A stretch of 5,808 nucleotides of DNA from Bacteroidota bacterium (GCA_016715945.1 JADJXJ010000005.1:1-5808); one strand, 5' to 3'. Positions 1 through 4,093 are shown, counted from the first letter of the stretch. Made by a program: numbers and translations. The notes: generated by a model not told the origin, from the letters alone.

Positions 1-167
1 AGTACGGCCGTATTAGCAATAGGGGGGATGACAGCAGCGGCAATGAACCCGCCCACGAATAGCTGAAATATTGTCGCTATTCGCTCACCCGGCGTCGGAT
101 ATTTCATTGTCATCAACTCGGCTATTGCCCCAACTGCCACGAAAATAAGGAATAAATTCCAGTTCAT
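1..167 (-). CDS. Small membrane protein, partial (C-terminus beyond left edge)
   Basis: An open frame of 55 codons starts at the ATG on positions 167-165 and runs off the window. The product begins MNWNLFLIFVAVGAIAEL and shows two hydrophobic stretches, about residues 4-18 and 33-52, separated by a polar turn with K22, P24, P26, E28 and R29. This is the shape of a small two-span inner-membrane protein such as a holin or lysis accessory, but no family is recognised and the holin idea is inference only. Its start overlaps the stop of the preceding 28-codon gene in an ATGA arrangement, so translation is probably coupled. It has no strong ribosome site of its own. Confidence 0.6.
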   Translation of the reverse strand, partial: MNWNLFLIFVAVGAIAELMTMKYPTPGERIATIFQLFVGGFIAAAVIPPIANTAV

Positions 168-250
168 TTTGTCTGTTTGTATCCGATGTAAGCAAAGACC
201 AGAAAAACGACCAACGCTATGGCTATTGCCTCTGGTGCATTAAAGTGCAT
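164..250 (-). CDS. 28-aa single-span membrane microprotein
   Basis: The frame reads MHFNAPEAIAIALVVFLVFA followed by YIGYKQTK. It is a short polar start, one hydrophobic helix (about residues 8-23) and a basic tail, typical of a phage membrane microprotein. The start at 250-248 is preceded on the minus strand by AGGAAG six bases upstream, a good ribosome site. The stop TGA (166-164) overlaps the start of the next membrane gene as ATGA. The ribosome site, the TM helix and the coupled downstream gene together support it being real despite its length. Function is unknown; a lysis-module or membrane-accessory role is a guess from size and topology. Confidence 0.55.
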   Translation of the reverse strand: MHFNAPEAIAIALVVFLVFAYIGYKQTK

Positions 251-292
251 TCGATACTTCCTGTTACACTAGATTTGTCATGTTCTAGGTTT

Positions 293-317
293 CGGGCTGG
301 TCGCCCTGGCCAGCCCG
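293..317. promoter_or_regulatory. GC-rich 8-bp stem-loop in the divergent control region
   Basis: CGGGCTGG (293-300) is followed by a 9-nt spacer and its exact complement CCAGCCCG (310-317). It lies between the leftward membrane genes and the rightward integrase, outside any convincing frame. No T run follows on either strand, so it is not an ordinary terminator. It could be a leader structure or a protein-binding dyad. A smaller dyad, CTAGA-10 nt-TCTAG at 269-288, lies beside it. Confidence 0.4.
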
Positions 318-358
318 GAGCCGCCCATCAAAACCGCTGTCAATACCTAATCGTCATT

Positions 359-374
359 TGTTGTCGTGACAACA
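359..374. promoter_or_regulatory. 16-bp palindrome upstream of integrase (candidate operator)
   Basis: TGTTGTCGTGACAACA has two perfect 7-bp arms around a 2-bp centre, a typical dimeric-repressor half-site layout. It abuts a weak sigma70-like pair: TTCACT at 375-380, 17 bp spacer, TATGTA at 398-403. That pair would fire toward the integrase. The palindrome is clear; the promoter match is poor, so operator function is inference. Confidence 0.4.
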
Positions 375-448
375 TTCACTTGTTGCCACGGCCGTTTTAT
401 GTACACTGGCTATCCTCTCTTTGGGCACTCCATAAAAGGAATAGCAGT

Positions 449-1375
449 GTGTTCAAGCTCTTTCGCCCTCGTATGACTGTCAAGCTCTCTCAAATGCCGC
501 TCTTTTGCCTCACCATCCCCGGCACTGACAAGCTCAGTGTCAAACCCACCACAGTACAGAAATATCAGGATGTCGCCAGCCGCATGATGGAATATTTCGG
601 CAAAGACCGCTATGTAGAATCCATTACCCGTCGGGAGTATGCCGCCTGGCACGACTGGCTTGCTACCCGTGGTACTCGTAATGTCACCGTAAATAGTTAC
701 CGCCGCCGCGCCCGTGCTGCCTGGCATCGTATGTCCGAGATGGGGTTACCGGTTTGTGACATTGAAGGGATTACGTGTGATGAACCGGAGGAGAGGAGGG
801 GGAAGGCCATCACCGATGACCAGATAAACCGCCTGCTGCAAGTGGCGTCAATTCGGGACGCCGCGATCATCCTATACACCCTAAGCGCCGGATTCCGTGC
901 CCAGTCAATTGTGCGTATCAAAATGAGAGACACGCATATATGGCAATCAGACGGAGGCGAGTGGCGGATAGCGTCAAGGATTCCAACAGAGAAGACCAGC
1001 CCGCCGCGCATCGTGATTGGTGATGAGGCCGCCGCCCTGGCCTGTCAGACGTGGCTTAAAACTCGCCAGTATGACAGCCCCTACCTGTTCAGTAGCTACG
1101 AGTCAGAAGACCCGATAACCTTGCACACCTGGAAGAGCCTCATGCAAAACATTCGCAAGCGGGCCAACATTCCGTCATACGTCAACTGCTCAACTCACGG
1201 CCTGCGGCATCGTTTTGCTCAGGACAAGCTAGGCGAACACGATGAAAAAATCGTAGCGCAATGGATGGGCATTAGCGTTGAGACGATGCTTACCGTTTAC
1301 GCCCATCGGGACGACCACAGGTTGTTGTCAGAGCGATTTGGTGACAATGACTTCCCCCAGGATTTGTTGCTTTAA
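449..1375 (+). CDS. int: Tyrosine recombinase / phage integrase
   Basis: Predicted site-specific DNA recombinase that cuts and joins attachment sites through a phosphotyrosine intermediate. The GTG at 449 is chosen because AAAAGGA lies 8 nt upstream and gives a usual 308-aa protein; the first in-frame ATG (473) lacks a ribosome site. A SAM-like core-binding domain occupies about residues 30-105 and the catalytic domain about 118-300. Visible catalytic residues are R150 (in SAGFRAQSI), K182 (in PTEKTSPP), H250 and R253 (in THGLRHRFA) and the nucleophile Y284 (in LTVYAH). The position normally His or Trp (as in LGHxS) is Ile275 in WMGIS, which is unusual. There is no long N-terminal arm-binding domain, so it resembles a simple Xer-sized integrase. 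It is transcribed away from the leftward membrane genes. Family assignment is firm; activity with Ile275 is not established. Confidence 0.93.
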   Translation: MFKLFRPRMTVKLSQMPLFCLTIPGTDKLSVKPTTVQKYQDVASRMMEYFGKDRYVESITRREYAAWHDWLATRGTRNVTVNSYRRRARAAWHRMSEMGLPVCDIEGITCDEPEERRGKAITDDQINRLLQVASIRDAAIILYTLSAGFRAQSIVRIKMRDTHIWQSDGGEWRIASRIPTEKTSPPRIVIGDEAAALACQTWLKTRQYDSPYLFSSYESEDPITLHTWKSLMQNIRKRANIPSYVNCSTHGLRHRFAQDKLGEHDEKIVAQWMGISVETMLTVYAHRDDHRLLSERFGDNDFPQDLLL

Positions 1376-1377
1376 TC

Positions 1378-1396
1378 AGGCTGGACTATCTAGCCT
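1378..1396 (+). terminator. Weak stem-loop directly after integrase
   Basis: AGGCT (1378-1382) and AGCCT (1392-1396) form a 5-bp stem three bases after the integrase stop. No clear T run follows, so termination here would be inefficient or need a factor. It is listed as the only terminator-like structure close to the stop codon. Confidence 0.2.
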
Positions 1397-1450
1397 CTAA
1401 TACAGTCTTCCCAAGGGTGAAGCATGGTACATTATGGACTATTGTGGACT
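1382..1450 (+). repeat. Short direct repeats TGGACT(AT) beside integrase
   Basis: TGGACTAT occurs at 1382-1389 and 1435-1442, and TGGACT again at 1445-1450. The last two lie in a tandem pair of 10-mers, ATTATGGACT and ATTGTGGACT, at 1431-1450. Short iterated motifs next to an integrase can be recombinase or accessory-factor sites. The copies are short and could arise by chance. Confidence 0.3.
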
Positions 1451-1507
1451 CTACAATATTTGATTGATAAGGTTCAGGTTATGCGGGTGTAGCATAAAAG
1501 TGATGTG

Positions 1508-1524
1508 CCACTTTCCCAAAGTGG
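1508..1524. other. 7-bp perfect hairpin
   Basis: CCACTTT, loop CCC, AAAGTGG. It is followed by AAAAGCC rather than T residues, so it is not an intrinsic terminator on the plus strand. It stands about 40 nt before the larger structured segment and may be its first helix or a protein-binding dyad. Confidence 0.4.
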
Positions 1525-1565
1525 AAAAGCCGGAGCGTTACCGGTCGCCCGCTCTAGATTAAAAA

Positions 1566-1701
1566 CTGAACACGGCGGGGCAGGCGCTACTCTGGCTCGT
1601 GATTCTGGCTGGTAATCCATCTTTCCCAGTTGGCCCACAGGACAAGGGATGGCTTTCGGCCTCGCCCGCGTGTCCGCTTTCCACGCCGCCGCCGTGTTCA
1701 G
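1566..1701 (+). ncRNA. Candidate structured RNA closed by a 13-bp stem
   Basis: CTGAACACGGCGG (1566-1578) is perfectly complementary to CCGCCGTGTTCAG (1689-1701), enclosing 110 nt. Inside, further pairings are possible: GGCG (1583-1586) with CGCC (1684-1687), and CCATC (1617-1621) with GATGG (1648-1652). The latter encloses TTGGCC/GGACAA arms. A repeated TCTGGCT lies at 1591-1597 and 1604-1610. The base is flanked by an A-rich run (1560-1565). No known RNA class is recognised, no clear promoter is visible upstream, and strand is assigned only because neighbouring genes are rightward. It could equally be a DNA-level structure or part of attP. Confidence 0.35.
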
Positions 1702-1728
1702 GTTTCAATCTATTCAGGTGTTAAAAAT

Positions 1729-1758
1729 GCCGGGGCGTAGCATGGAGCCCGCCCCGGC
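1729..1758 (+). promoter_or_regulatory. 9-bp GC stem-loop upstream of a ribosome site
   Basis: GCCGGGGCG (1729-1737) pairs perfectly with CGCCCCGGC (1750-1758) across a 12-nt loop. The strong AAGGAGG at 1766-1772 follows eight bases later. A stable hairpin immediately before a ribosome site may stabilise the mRNA or tune translation. It resembles the hairpin-before-start layout seen at several later junctions, but lacks their shared 12-nt motif. Confidence 0.4.
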
Positions 1759-1775
1759 CACCAAAAAGGAGGAAA

Positions 1776-1919
1776 ATGTCAGCGCTTGTCTCGCTGGTAC
1801 ATTTCAAAAAAGCGGGCGGCGGAATAGTTTCGTTTCACTTGTACCGGTTATTAAATTGTTACCACCGCCCGGCAAAACGGCCGTTCCGTGTTTGGTTCCG
1901 TGCGGCCGTAGATGCTTAA
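1776..1919 (+). CDS. Candidate 47-aa basic protein
   Basis: The frame reads MSALVSLVHFKKAGGGIVSF and ends RVWFRAAVDA, with a basic middle (YHRPAKRPFR). AAGGAGG lies only three bases before the ATG, a strong but rather close ribosome site. The stop is 25 bp before the lipoprotein start, so the two would form a small operon. No family is recognised. The coding call rests on the ribosome site and the spacing; an untranslated leader with a fortuitous frame is possible. Confidence 0.4.
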   Translation: MSALVSLVHFKKAGGGIVSFHLYRLLNCYHRPAKRPFRVWFRAAVDA

Positions 1920-1944
1920 TTTGTTTGCACAGGAGGGACACTAT

Positions 1945-2358
1945 ATGAGGAAGATGATAATCATACTTACGCTGCTGGTAACGGCCGTATCGTGCGCCGC
2001 TCCAACGTGTGAGGAGTCTACTGTTGACTATCGCGCCGCCGTTGATTCGATAAATGAAGAATGGGATGACGCGATAGCGATTGCCAACAGCACCGCACGA
2101 ATGAGCCTGGCCGGGCCGTTGGGCGAGTTGCAATCAATTGCCCGCGAGGCCCGCCAGATAGAACCGCCAGAGTGCGCCCAAGATGCTCATGTTGCTTGGG
2201 TATCGTATCAGGAGTTCACCATTGGCGCATTCCTTGCCTTTATGGGGCAGGAAGATGACGCCGTGGTATCTGCTGCGTTTGCTGACGCCGAGGAGCAACA
2301 AGAGAAATGGGTCAGTGAGTACCTCATAATAAATGGGGTACAGATTCCAGAAGAATAG
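1945..2358 (+). CDS. Small predicted lipoprotein, possible superinfection-exclusion or lysogenic-conversion gene
   Basis: A 137-aa secreted lipoprotein. The start at 1945 is chosen over upstream in-frame codons because AGGAGGG lies 7 nt before it and the product then opens with a signal peptide: R2, K3, a hydrophobic core at residues 4-15, and lipobox AVSC with Cys17 as the lipidation site. The -3 residue is Ala rather than Leu, which fits the relaxed lipobox pattern. The mature 121 residues are acidic and probably mostly helical, with C22 and C67 as a possible disulfide and an aromatic patch around AWVSYQEF (74-81). No domain is recognised. It lies between integrase and regulatory switch, is preceded by a candidate 47-aa gene and is followed by a terminator. 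Lipoproteins in this position of temperate phages (for example Ltp of TP-J34) block DNA entry of related phages; assigning that role here is inference. Confidence 0.8.
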   Translation: MRKMIIILTLLVTAVSCAAPTCEESTVDYRAAVDSINEEWDDAIAIANSTARMSLAGPLGELQSIAREARQIEPPECAQDAHVAWVSYQEFTIGAFLAFMGQEDDAVVSAAFADAEEQQEKWVSEYLIINGVQIPEE

Positions 2359-2407
2359 TTTACCCCTCTGTGCTTTCGTCTATTGATGATGATAAGGTAC
2401 TGATTCA

Positions 2408-2449
2408 CCCCTGCCCCGCCGTCCCTGGTAAGATTACGGGGCTAAGGGG
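2408..2449. other. Two-part GC stem-loop after the lipoprotein gene
   Basis: CCCC (2408-2411) and GCCCCG (2413-2418) pair with CGGGGC (2437-2442) and GGGG (2446-2449). This leaves a small internal bulge and an 18-nt loop. No T run follows closely. It sits in the gap between convergent genes and probably protects or helps end the lipoprotein mRNA. Confidence 0.4.
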
Positions 2450-2460
2450 ATGTTAAAAGG

Positions 2461-2496
2461 CTTGCTGCCCTGCGTGGTGGTAAGTCTTTTTTTATT
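2461..2496 (+). terminator. Intrinsic terminator for the lipoprotein transcript
   Basis: CTTGCTGCC (2461-2469) can pair with GGTGGTAAG (2476-2484), nine pairs with three G-U wobbles and a 6-nt loop. TC and then seven T residues (2487-2493) follow directly. This is the classical rho-independent form for rightward transcription. It would isolate the lipoprotein unit from the converging HTH gene. Confidence 0.65.
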
Positions 2497-2514
2497 CCGA
2501 CTTCCTACGCAGGG
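2468..2514. repeat. Inverted repeat spanning the convergent gene ends
   Basis: CCCTGCGT (2468-2475) and ACGCAGGG (2507-2514) are perfect 8-bp complements. Inside, AAGTC (2482-2486) pairs with GACTT (2499-2503). The right arm lies within the last codons and stop of the minus-strand HTH gene. It shares bases with the terminator stem, so the two folds exclude each other. It may serve to end the leftward transcript, though no T run is visible on that strand. Confidence 0.45.
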
Positions 2515-2732
2515 ACAGCTTGAAATCCCAAGCGGTCAAGCTTTTGTATCAGCTTGGCCGCTTCTTCTTTCCTGGCTGTCTCAACATCAGAAGCGGGAAT
2601 GAGTACCATGTCGCCGTCACCTACCGTAATATGATTGGGGAATCTTCCAGCACGCAGCCAATTGTAAGCAGTCTGCCGGGAGATGTCCAACATCTCGGAG
2701 ATTTCGGGCACGGTGTGAAGCTTGTCGCTCAT
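2505..2732 (-). CDS. Excisionase-like winged helix-turn-helix DNA-binding protein
   Basis: A 75-aa DNA-binding protein of the HTH_17/excisionase (MerR-like) type. Residues 6-29 (HTVPEISEMLDISRQTAYNW then LRAG) form the helix-turn-helix with the typical SRQTAYNWLR recognition helix. The following TVGDGDMVLIPASDVE (36-51) is the wing and second half of the fold. The start at 2732 is preferred because GGAGG lies 5 nt upstream. An upstream in-frame ATG at 2777 sits almost on the predicted transcript start and lacks a usable ribosome site, but would give 90 aa. Family members either assist integrase in excision or act as small regulators. Its own promoter faces the rightward early promoter across two dyads, so a Cro-like switch role is likely. 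No separate CI-type repressor is seen in the window. Confidence 0.85.
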   Translation of the reverse strand: MSDKLHTVPEISEMLDISRQTAYNWLRAGRFPNHITVGDGDMVLIPASDVETARKEEAAKLIQKLDRLGFQAVPA

Positions 2733-2784
2733 TCGGGCCTCCATCTTTTTACGAATAACATTAAATCCTTGATTCATACCCCCT

Positions 2785-2812
2785 AGTATAAAGCCAATTT
2801 ATCGCAAGTCAA
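2785..2812 (-). promoter_or_regulatory. Sigma70 promoter for the HTH gene
   Basis: On the minus strand TTGACT (2812-2807), a 16-bp spacer and TATACT (2790-2785) form a good sigma70 promoter. Transcription would begin near 2778, giving a leader of about 46 nt to the preferred start at 2732. It lies back to back with the rightward promoter. Confidence 0.7.
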
Positions 2813-2829
2813 GAAGTGGTACAATTCTT
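2811..2829. promoter_or_regulatory. Imperfect 19-bp dyad (candidate operator 1)
   Basis: AAGAAGTGGTACAATTCTT pairs at seven of nine symmetric positions and overlaps the -35 box of the leftward promoter by two bases. Its centre is 23 bp, about two helical turns, from that of the second dyad. The sequence differs from dyad 2, so it may bind another protein or be a weaker site. Confidence 0.35.
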
Positions 2830-2833
2830 TAAG

Positions 2834-2852
2834 GTTAGATTCTGAGTCTAAC
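2834..2852. promoter_or_regulatory. 19-bp near-perfect palindrome (candidate operator 2)
   Basis: GTTAGATTCTGAGTCTAAC is symmetric at eight of nine positions around its central T. It ends two bases before the -35 box of the rightward promoter, an excellent place for a dimeric repressor or activator. The adjacent HTH protein is the obvious candidate ligand, by inference. Confidence 0.6.
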
Positions 2853-2854
2853 GC

Positions 2855-2882
2855 TTGACAATACGCAACAAATCCTTATAAT
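2855..2882 (+). promoter_or_regulatory. Strong sigma70 early promoter
   Basis: TTGACA (2855-2860), a 16-bp spacer and TATAAT (2877-2882) are both exact consensus hexamers. Predicted start is near 2889, about 35 nt before the first gene of the rightward operon. With no other promoter evident up to the right edge, it probably drives all the genes from 2924 to the ATPase. Confidence 0.9.
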
Positions 2883-2923
2883 AGATAGCATCTGAGACGG
2901 AAAAATTTTCACAGGAGATAAAA

Positions 2924-3169
2924 ATGTACAGCCAACACCAAATCAAACACCACACCAACGAAGTAGAAAAAGTTTTCGAAGATGGTTGGGCCTGGGTTCC
3001 TGACAGCAGCCACCCGCACAATCAGGAAATCGGCTTCTACAACTCTCACCTGAGCGACGGGGCATACGGCTGGTACACCAAAGAAAACCATCCGGTAAAG
3101 TGTCGCCCCGAAGGTGACAGCCGCCCCCGGTGGCAAGCCGCTCAGACAGTTTTATCGGTATGGAATTAA
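2924..3169 (+). CDS. 81-aa hypothetical protein, first gene of early operon
   Basis: The start has AGGAG six bases upstream and lies about 35 nt after the predicted transcript start. The product begins MYSQHQIKHHTNEVEKVF and is soluble, with no signal peptide or membrane span. It is rich in His (near the N-terminus) and Trp/Tyr, with WAWVPD at about 23-28 and GAYGWYTKENHPVKC at about 46-60. No family is recognised. First position after a very strong promoter suggests high early expression, as for small phage takeover proteins, which is inference. Its stop begins TAACAGCA, which matches the first part of the motif at the next junctions. Confidence 0.8.
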   Translation: MYSQHQIKHHTNEVEKVFEDGWAWVPDSSHPHNQEIGFYNSHLSDGAYGWYTKENHPVKCRPEGDSRPRWQAAQTVLSVWN

Positions 3170-3178
3170 CAGCAACAA

Positions 3179-3233
3179 GCCCCGCCCTCACCGGCGGGGC
3201 AGCACGGAACCGGCAAGGCTAAAGGACAGGACA
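3179..3233 (+). promoter_or_regulatory. Leader module 1: hairpin + CAGCACGGAACC + ribosome site
   Basis: GCCCCGCC (3179-3186) and GGCGGGGC (3193-3200) form a perfect 8-bp stem with a CTCACC loop. The shared 12-mer CAGCACGGAACC (3200-3211) starts on its last base, then GGCAAGG and AAAGGA (3221-3226) seven bases before the ATG. No T run follows the stem, so it is not a terminator. Confidence 0.6.
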
Positions 3234-3488
3234 ATGAGATACAAAATAACTTTTCAATACGACGCAGGTGTACGGAGTGGAATCCACTGTGTTTGTGGCA
3301 GATGTATCCGGTACGTTACTGATGTGAAACTGGATGACGGAGAAAGAGAGAGCAAAAAAACTGCTCACGTTGGCAGCGAGTGCATCCTATCTCTGCATAC
3401 CCCACGCGTAAAAAATCTACTTGAGAAGTTTTTTGGGGAACGCCCCGAAATGGTAGAAAAAAAATGGGATGTAGAAATCCCTTTCTAG
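3234..3488 (+). CDS. 84-aa protein with putative Cys zinc-binding site
   Basis: The start at 3234 is chosen because AAAGGA lies 7 nt upstream and the conserved leader module ends there; an open frame extends further upstream but covers that module. Residues 18-28 read HCVCGRCIRYV, giving C21-x2-C24 plus C19, and VGSEC supplies C50 after H45. A CxxC followed some 25 residues later by GxEC is a pattern seen in small phage proteins with a treble-clef or ribbon-like metal site. The C-terminal third is helical and charged (NLLEKFFGERPEMVEKKWDV). No named family is assigned. It is the second gene of the early operon. Confidence 0.8.
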   Translation: MRYKITFQYDAGVRSGIHCVCGRCIRYVTDVKLDDGERESKKTAHVGSECILSLHTPRVKNLLEKFFGERPEMVEKKWDVEIPF

Positions 3489-3493
3489 CAATC

Positions 3494-3546
3494 CCCCGCA
3501 CGGGGCACCACAGCACGGAACCGGCAAGGTCAAAGGATAGGATGAG
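3494..3546 (+). promoter_or_regulatory. Leader module 2: short hairpin + CAGCACGGAACC + ribosome site
   Basis: A small CCCC-GCAC-GGGG hairpin (3494-3505) precedes CAGCACGGAACC at 3511-3522. GGCAAGGT and AAAGGA (3532-3537) follow. A second AGGA at 3539-3542 is closer to the ATG at 3547. Downstream of the 12-mer it matches module 1 almost base for base (CCGGCAAGG, AAAGGA). Confidence 0.6.
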
Positions 3547-3714
3547 ATGAACATTCGCAATCAAGTAAAAGAAATCGAAGCCCACGTAAAATCATTGGCC
3601 AGCGCAAAGAATGAGCAAATCGCAATCATCACCAAGGCTCAGGAAATGCTCAATCCAGAATGTGAGAAGTTCGCAGTTCTGACCCTGGCCAAACGGCGCA
3701 TTATCAACAGCTAA
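3547..3714 (+). CDS. 55-aa helical hypothetical protein
   Basis: The frame reads MNIRNQVKEIEAHVKSLASA and continues to a basic end, LAKRRIINS. It is almost wholly helix-forming, with heptad-like hydrophobics (I3, V7, I10, V14, L17), so a short coiled coil or helical hairpin is likely. The start follows leader module 2 at the usual distance. An ATG five bases earlier is out of frame and stops at once. The only cysteine is C39. No family is recognised. Confidence 0.7.
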   Translation: MNIRNQVKEIEAHVKSLASAKNEQIAIITKAQEMLNPECEKFAVLTLAKRRIINS

Positions 3715-3718
3715 CTAA

Positions 3719-3759
3719 CAGCACGGAACCTGAACAGCCGCAAGGCGAAGGATAGAGAC
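3719..3759 (+). promoter_or_regulatory. Leader module 3: CAGCACGGAACC + GCAA mini-hairpin + ribosome site
   Basis: CAGCACGGAACC lies at 3719-3730, reached directly from the stop of the preceding gene through TAACTAACAG. It is followed by a GCC-GCAA-GGC mini-hairpin and AAGGA seven bases before the ATG. Here the hairpin is downstream of the 12-mer rather than upstream. Confidence 0.55.
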
Positions 3760-4032
3760 ATGACACCAAGACAAAGACTTGTCAAACGAGCAGTAGAAGT
3801 AATAAACGAATACAACAAACAGGCGGCAATTGGCGACGGGATTTATGAGGCAAAGCGCATCGGTGCCAGGATCGCGGATGCCGCTCACTGGCTAGATCAG
3901 CACAATGGAGATCGTGCACCGTTAACGTGGTGGGAAATGCGAACAAAAACGCAATACAACAAGATTGTGCGAGATGTAGCGACGGGCATTGTGGAAACCG
4001 CCCGGGCGCACAGAAAACACAACAAAAACTAA
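3760..4032 (+). CDS. 90-aa basic helical hypothetical protein
   Basis: The product begins MTPRQRLVKRAVEVINEYNK and is soluble and basic, with a cluster AHRKHNKN at the C-terminus. The middle is helical (YEAKRIGARIADAAHWLDQ) followed by PLTWWEMRTKTQYNKIV. The basic ends would suit nucleic-acid binding, but nothing specific is recognised. The start follows leader module 3. The stop is embedded in the next one (TAACAGCACGG). Confidence 0.78.
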   Translation: MTPRQRLVKRAVEVINEYNKQAAIGDGIYEAKRIGARIADAAHWLDQHNGDRAPLTWWEMRTKTQYNKIVRDVATGIVETARAHRKHNKN

Positions 4033-4093
4033 CAGCACGGAACCGGCACCGCCCGCCCTCGCAAGGGGGCGGGCACAACAAAGGAACATGACA
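4033..4093 (+). promoter_or_regulatory. Leader module 4: CAGCACGGAACC + 10-bp GCAA-capped hairpin + ribosome site
   Basis: CAGCACGGAACC (4033-4044) starts two bases after the T of the preceding stop codon. GCCCGCCCTC (4051-4060) pairs with GGGGGCGGGC (4065-4074), ten pairs with one G-U, capped by the stable GNRA tetraloop GCAA. AAAGGA (4080-4085) follows, eight bases before the ATG at 4094. Confidence 0.6.

Larger units (their letters stand above)
1376..1775. other. 400-bp non-coding interval after integrase
   Basis: No open frame here has a credible start and ribosome site. A long plus-strand frame starting at 1649 ignores the strong ribosome site at 1766-1772 and has a product unlike a protein. 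The interval does hold structure: TGGACT repeats, an inverted repeat TATTGT-7 nt-ACAATA at 1440-1458, three TTCAGGT copies, a 7-bp hairpin at 1508-1524, a segment closed by a 13-bp stem, and a 9-bp GC hairpin just before the next gene. The position beside the integrase makes it the natural place for attP and accessory sites, or for a structured RNA. Both are inference. Confidence 0.5.

Noticed and set aside
245..448. N-terminal extension of the integrase frame by 68 codons
   Set aside because: It covers the hairpin and the 16-bp palindrome, has no ribosome site at its start, and reads as low-complexity non-protein sequence; GTG at 449 has AAAAGGA at 8 nt.
1460..1495. Promoter TTGATT/TTGATA with TAGCAT for the structured segment
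   Set aside because: Spacing is 20 bp or more and the -10 is poor; not good enough to report as a promoter.
1649..1948. 99-codon plus-strand frame
   Set aside because: It crosses the 13-bp stem, the GC hairpin and two strong ribosome sites that serve other frames, and its start lacks a ribosome site.
2733..2777. Upstream ATG for the HTH protein adding 15 residues
   Set aside because: Its ribosome site would be one base away and the promoter starts transcription almost on that ATG; ATG at 2732 has GGAGG at 5 nt. Leaderless use cannot be wholly excluded.
2520..2786. 88-codon plus-strand frame opposite the HTH gene
   Set aside because: The minus strand encodes a recognisable winged HTH with promoter and ribosome site; the plus frame has neither.
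3179..3200. GC hairpins at small-gene junctions as terminators
   Set aside because: None is followed by a T run, and each leads directly into a ribosome site of the next gene in the same direction.
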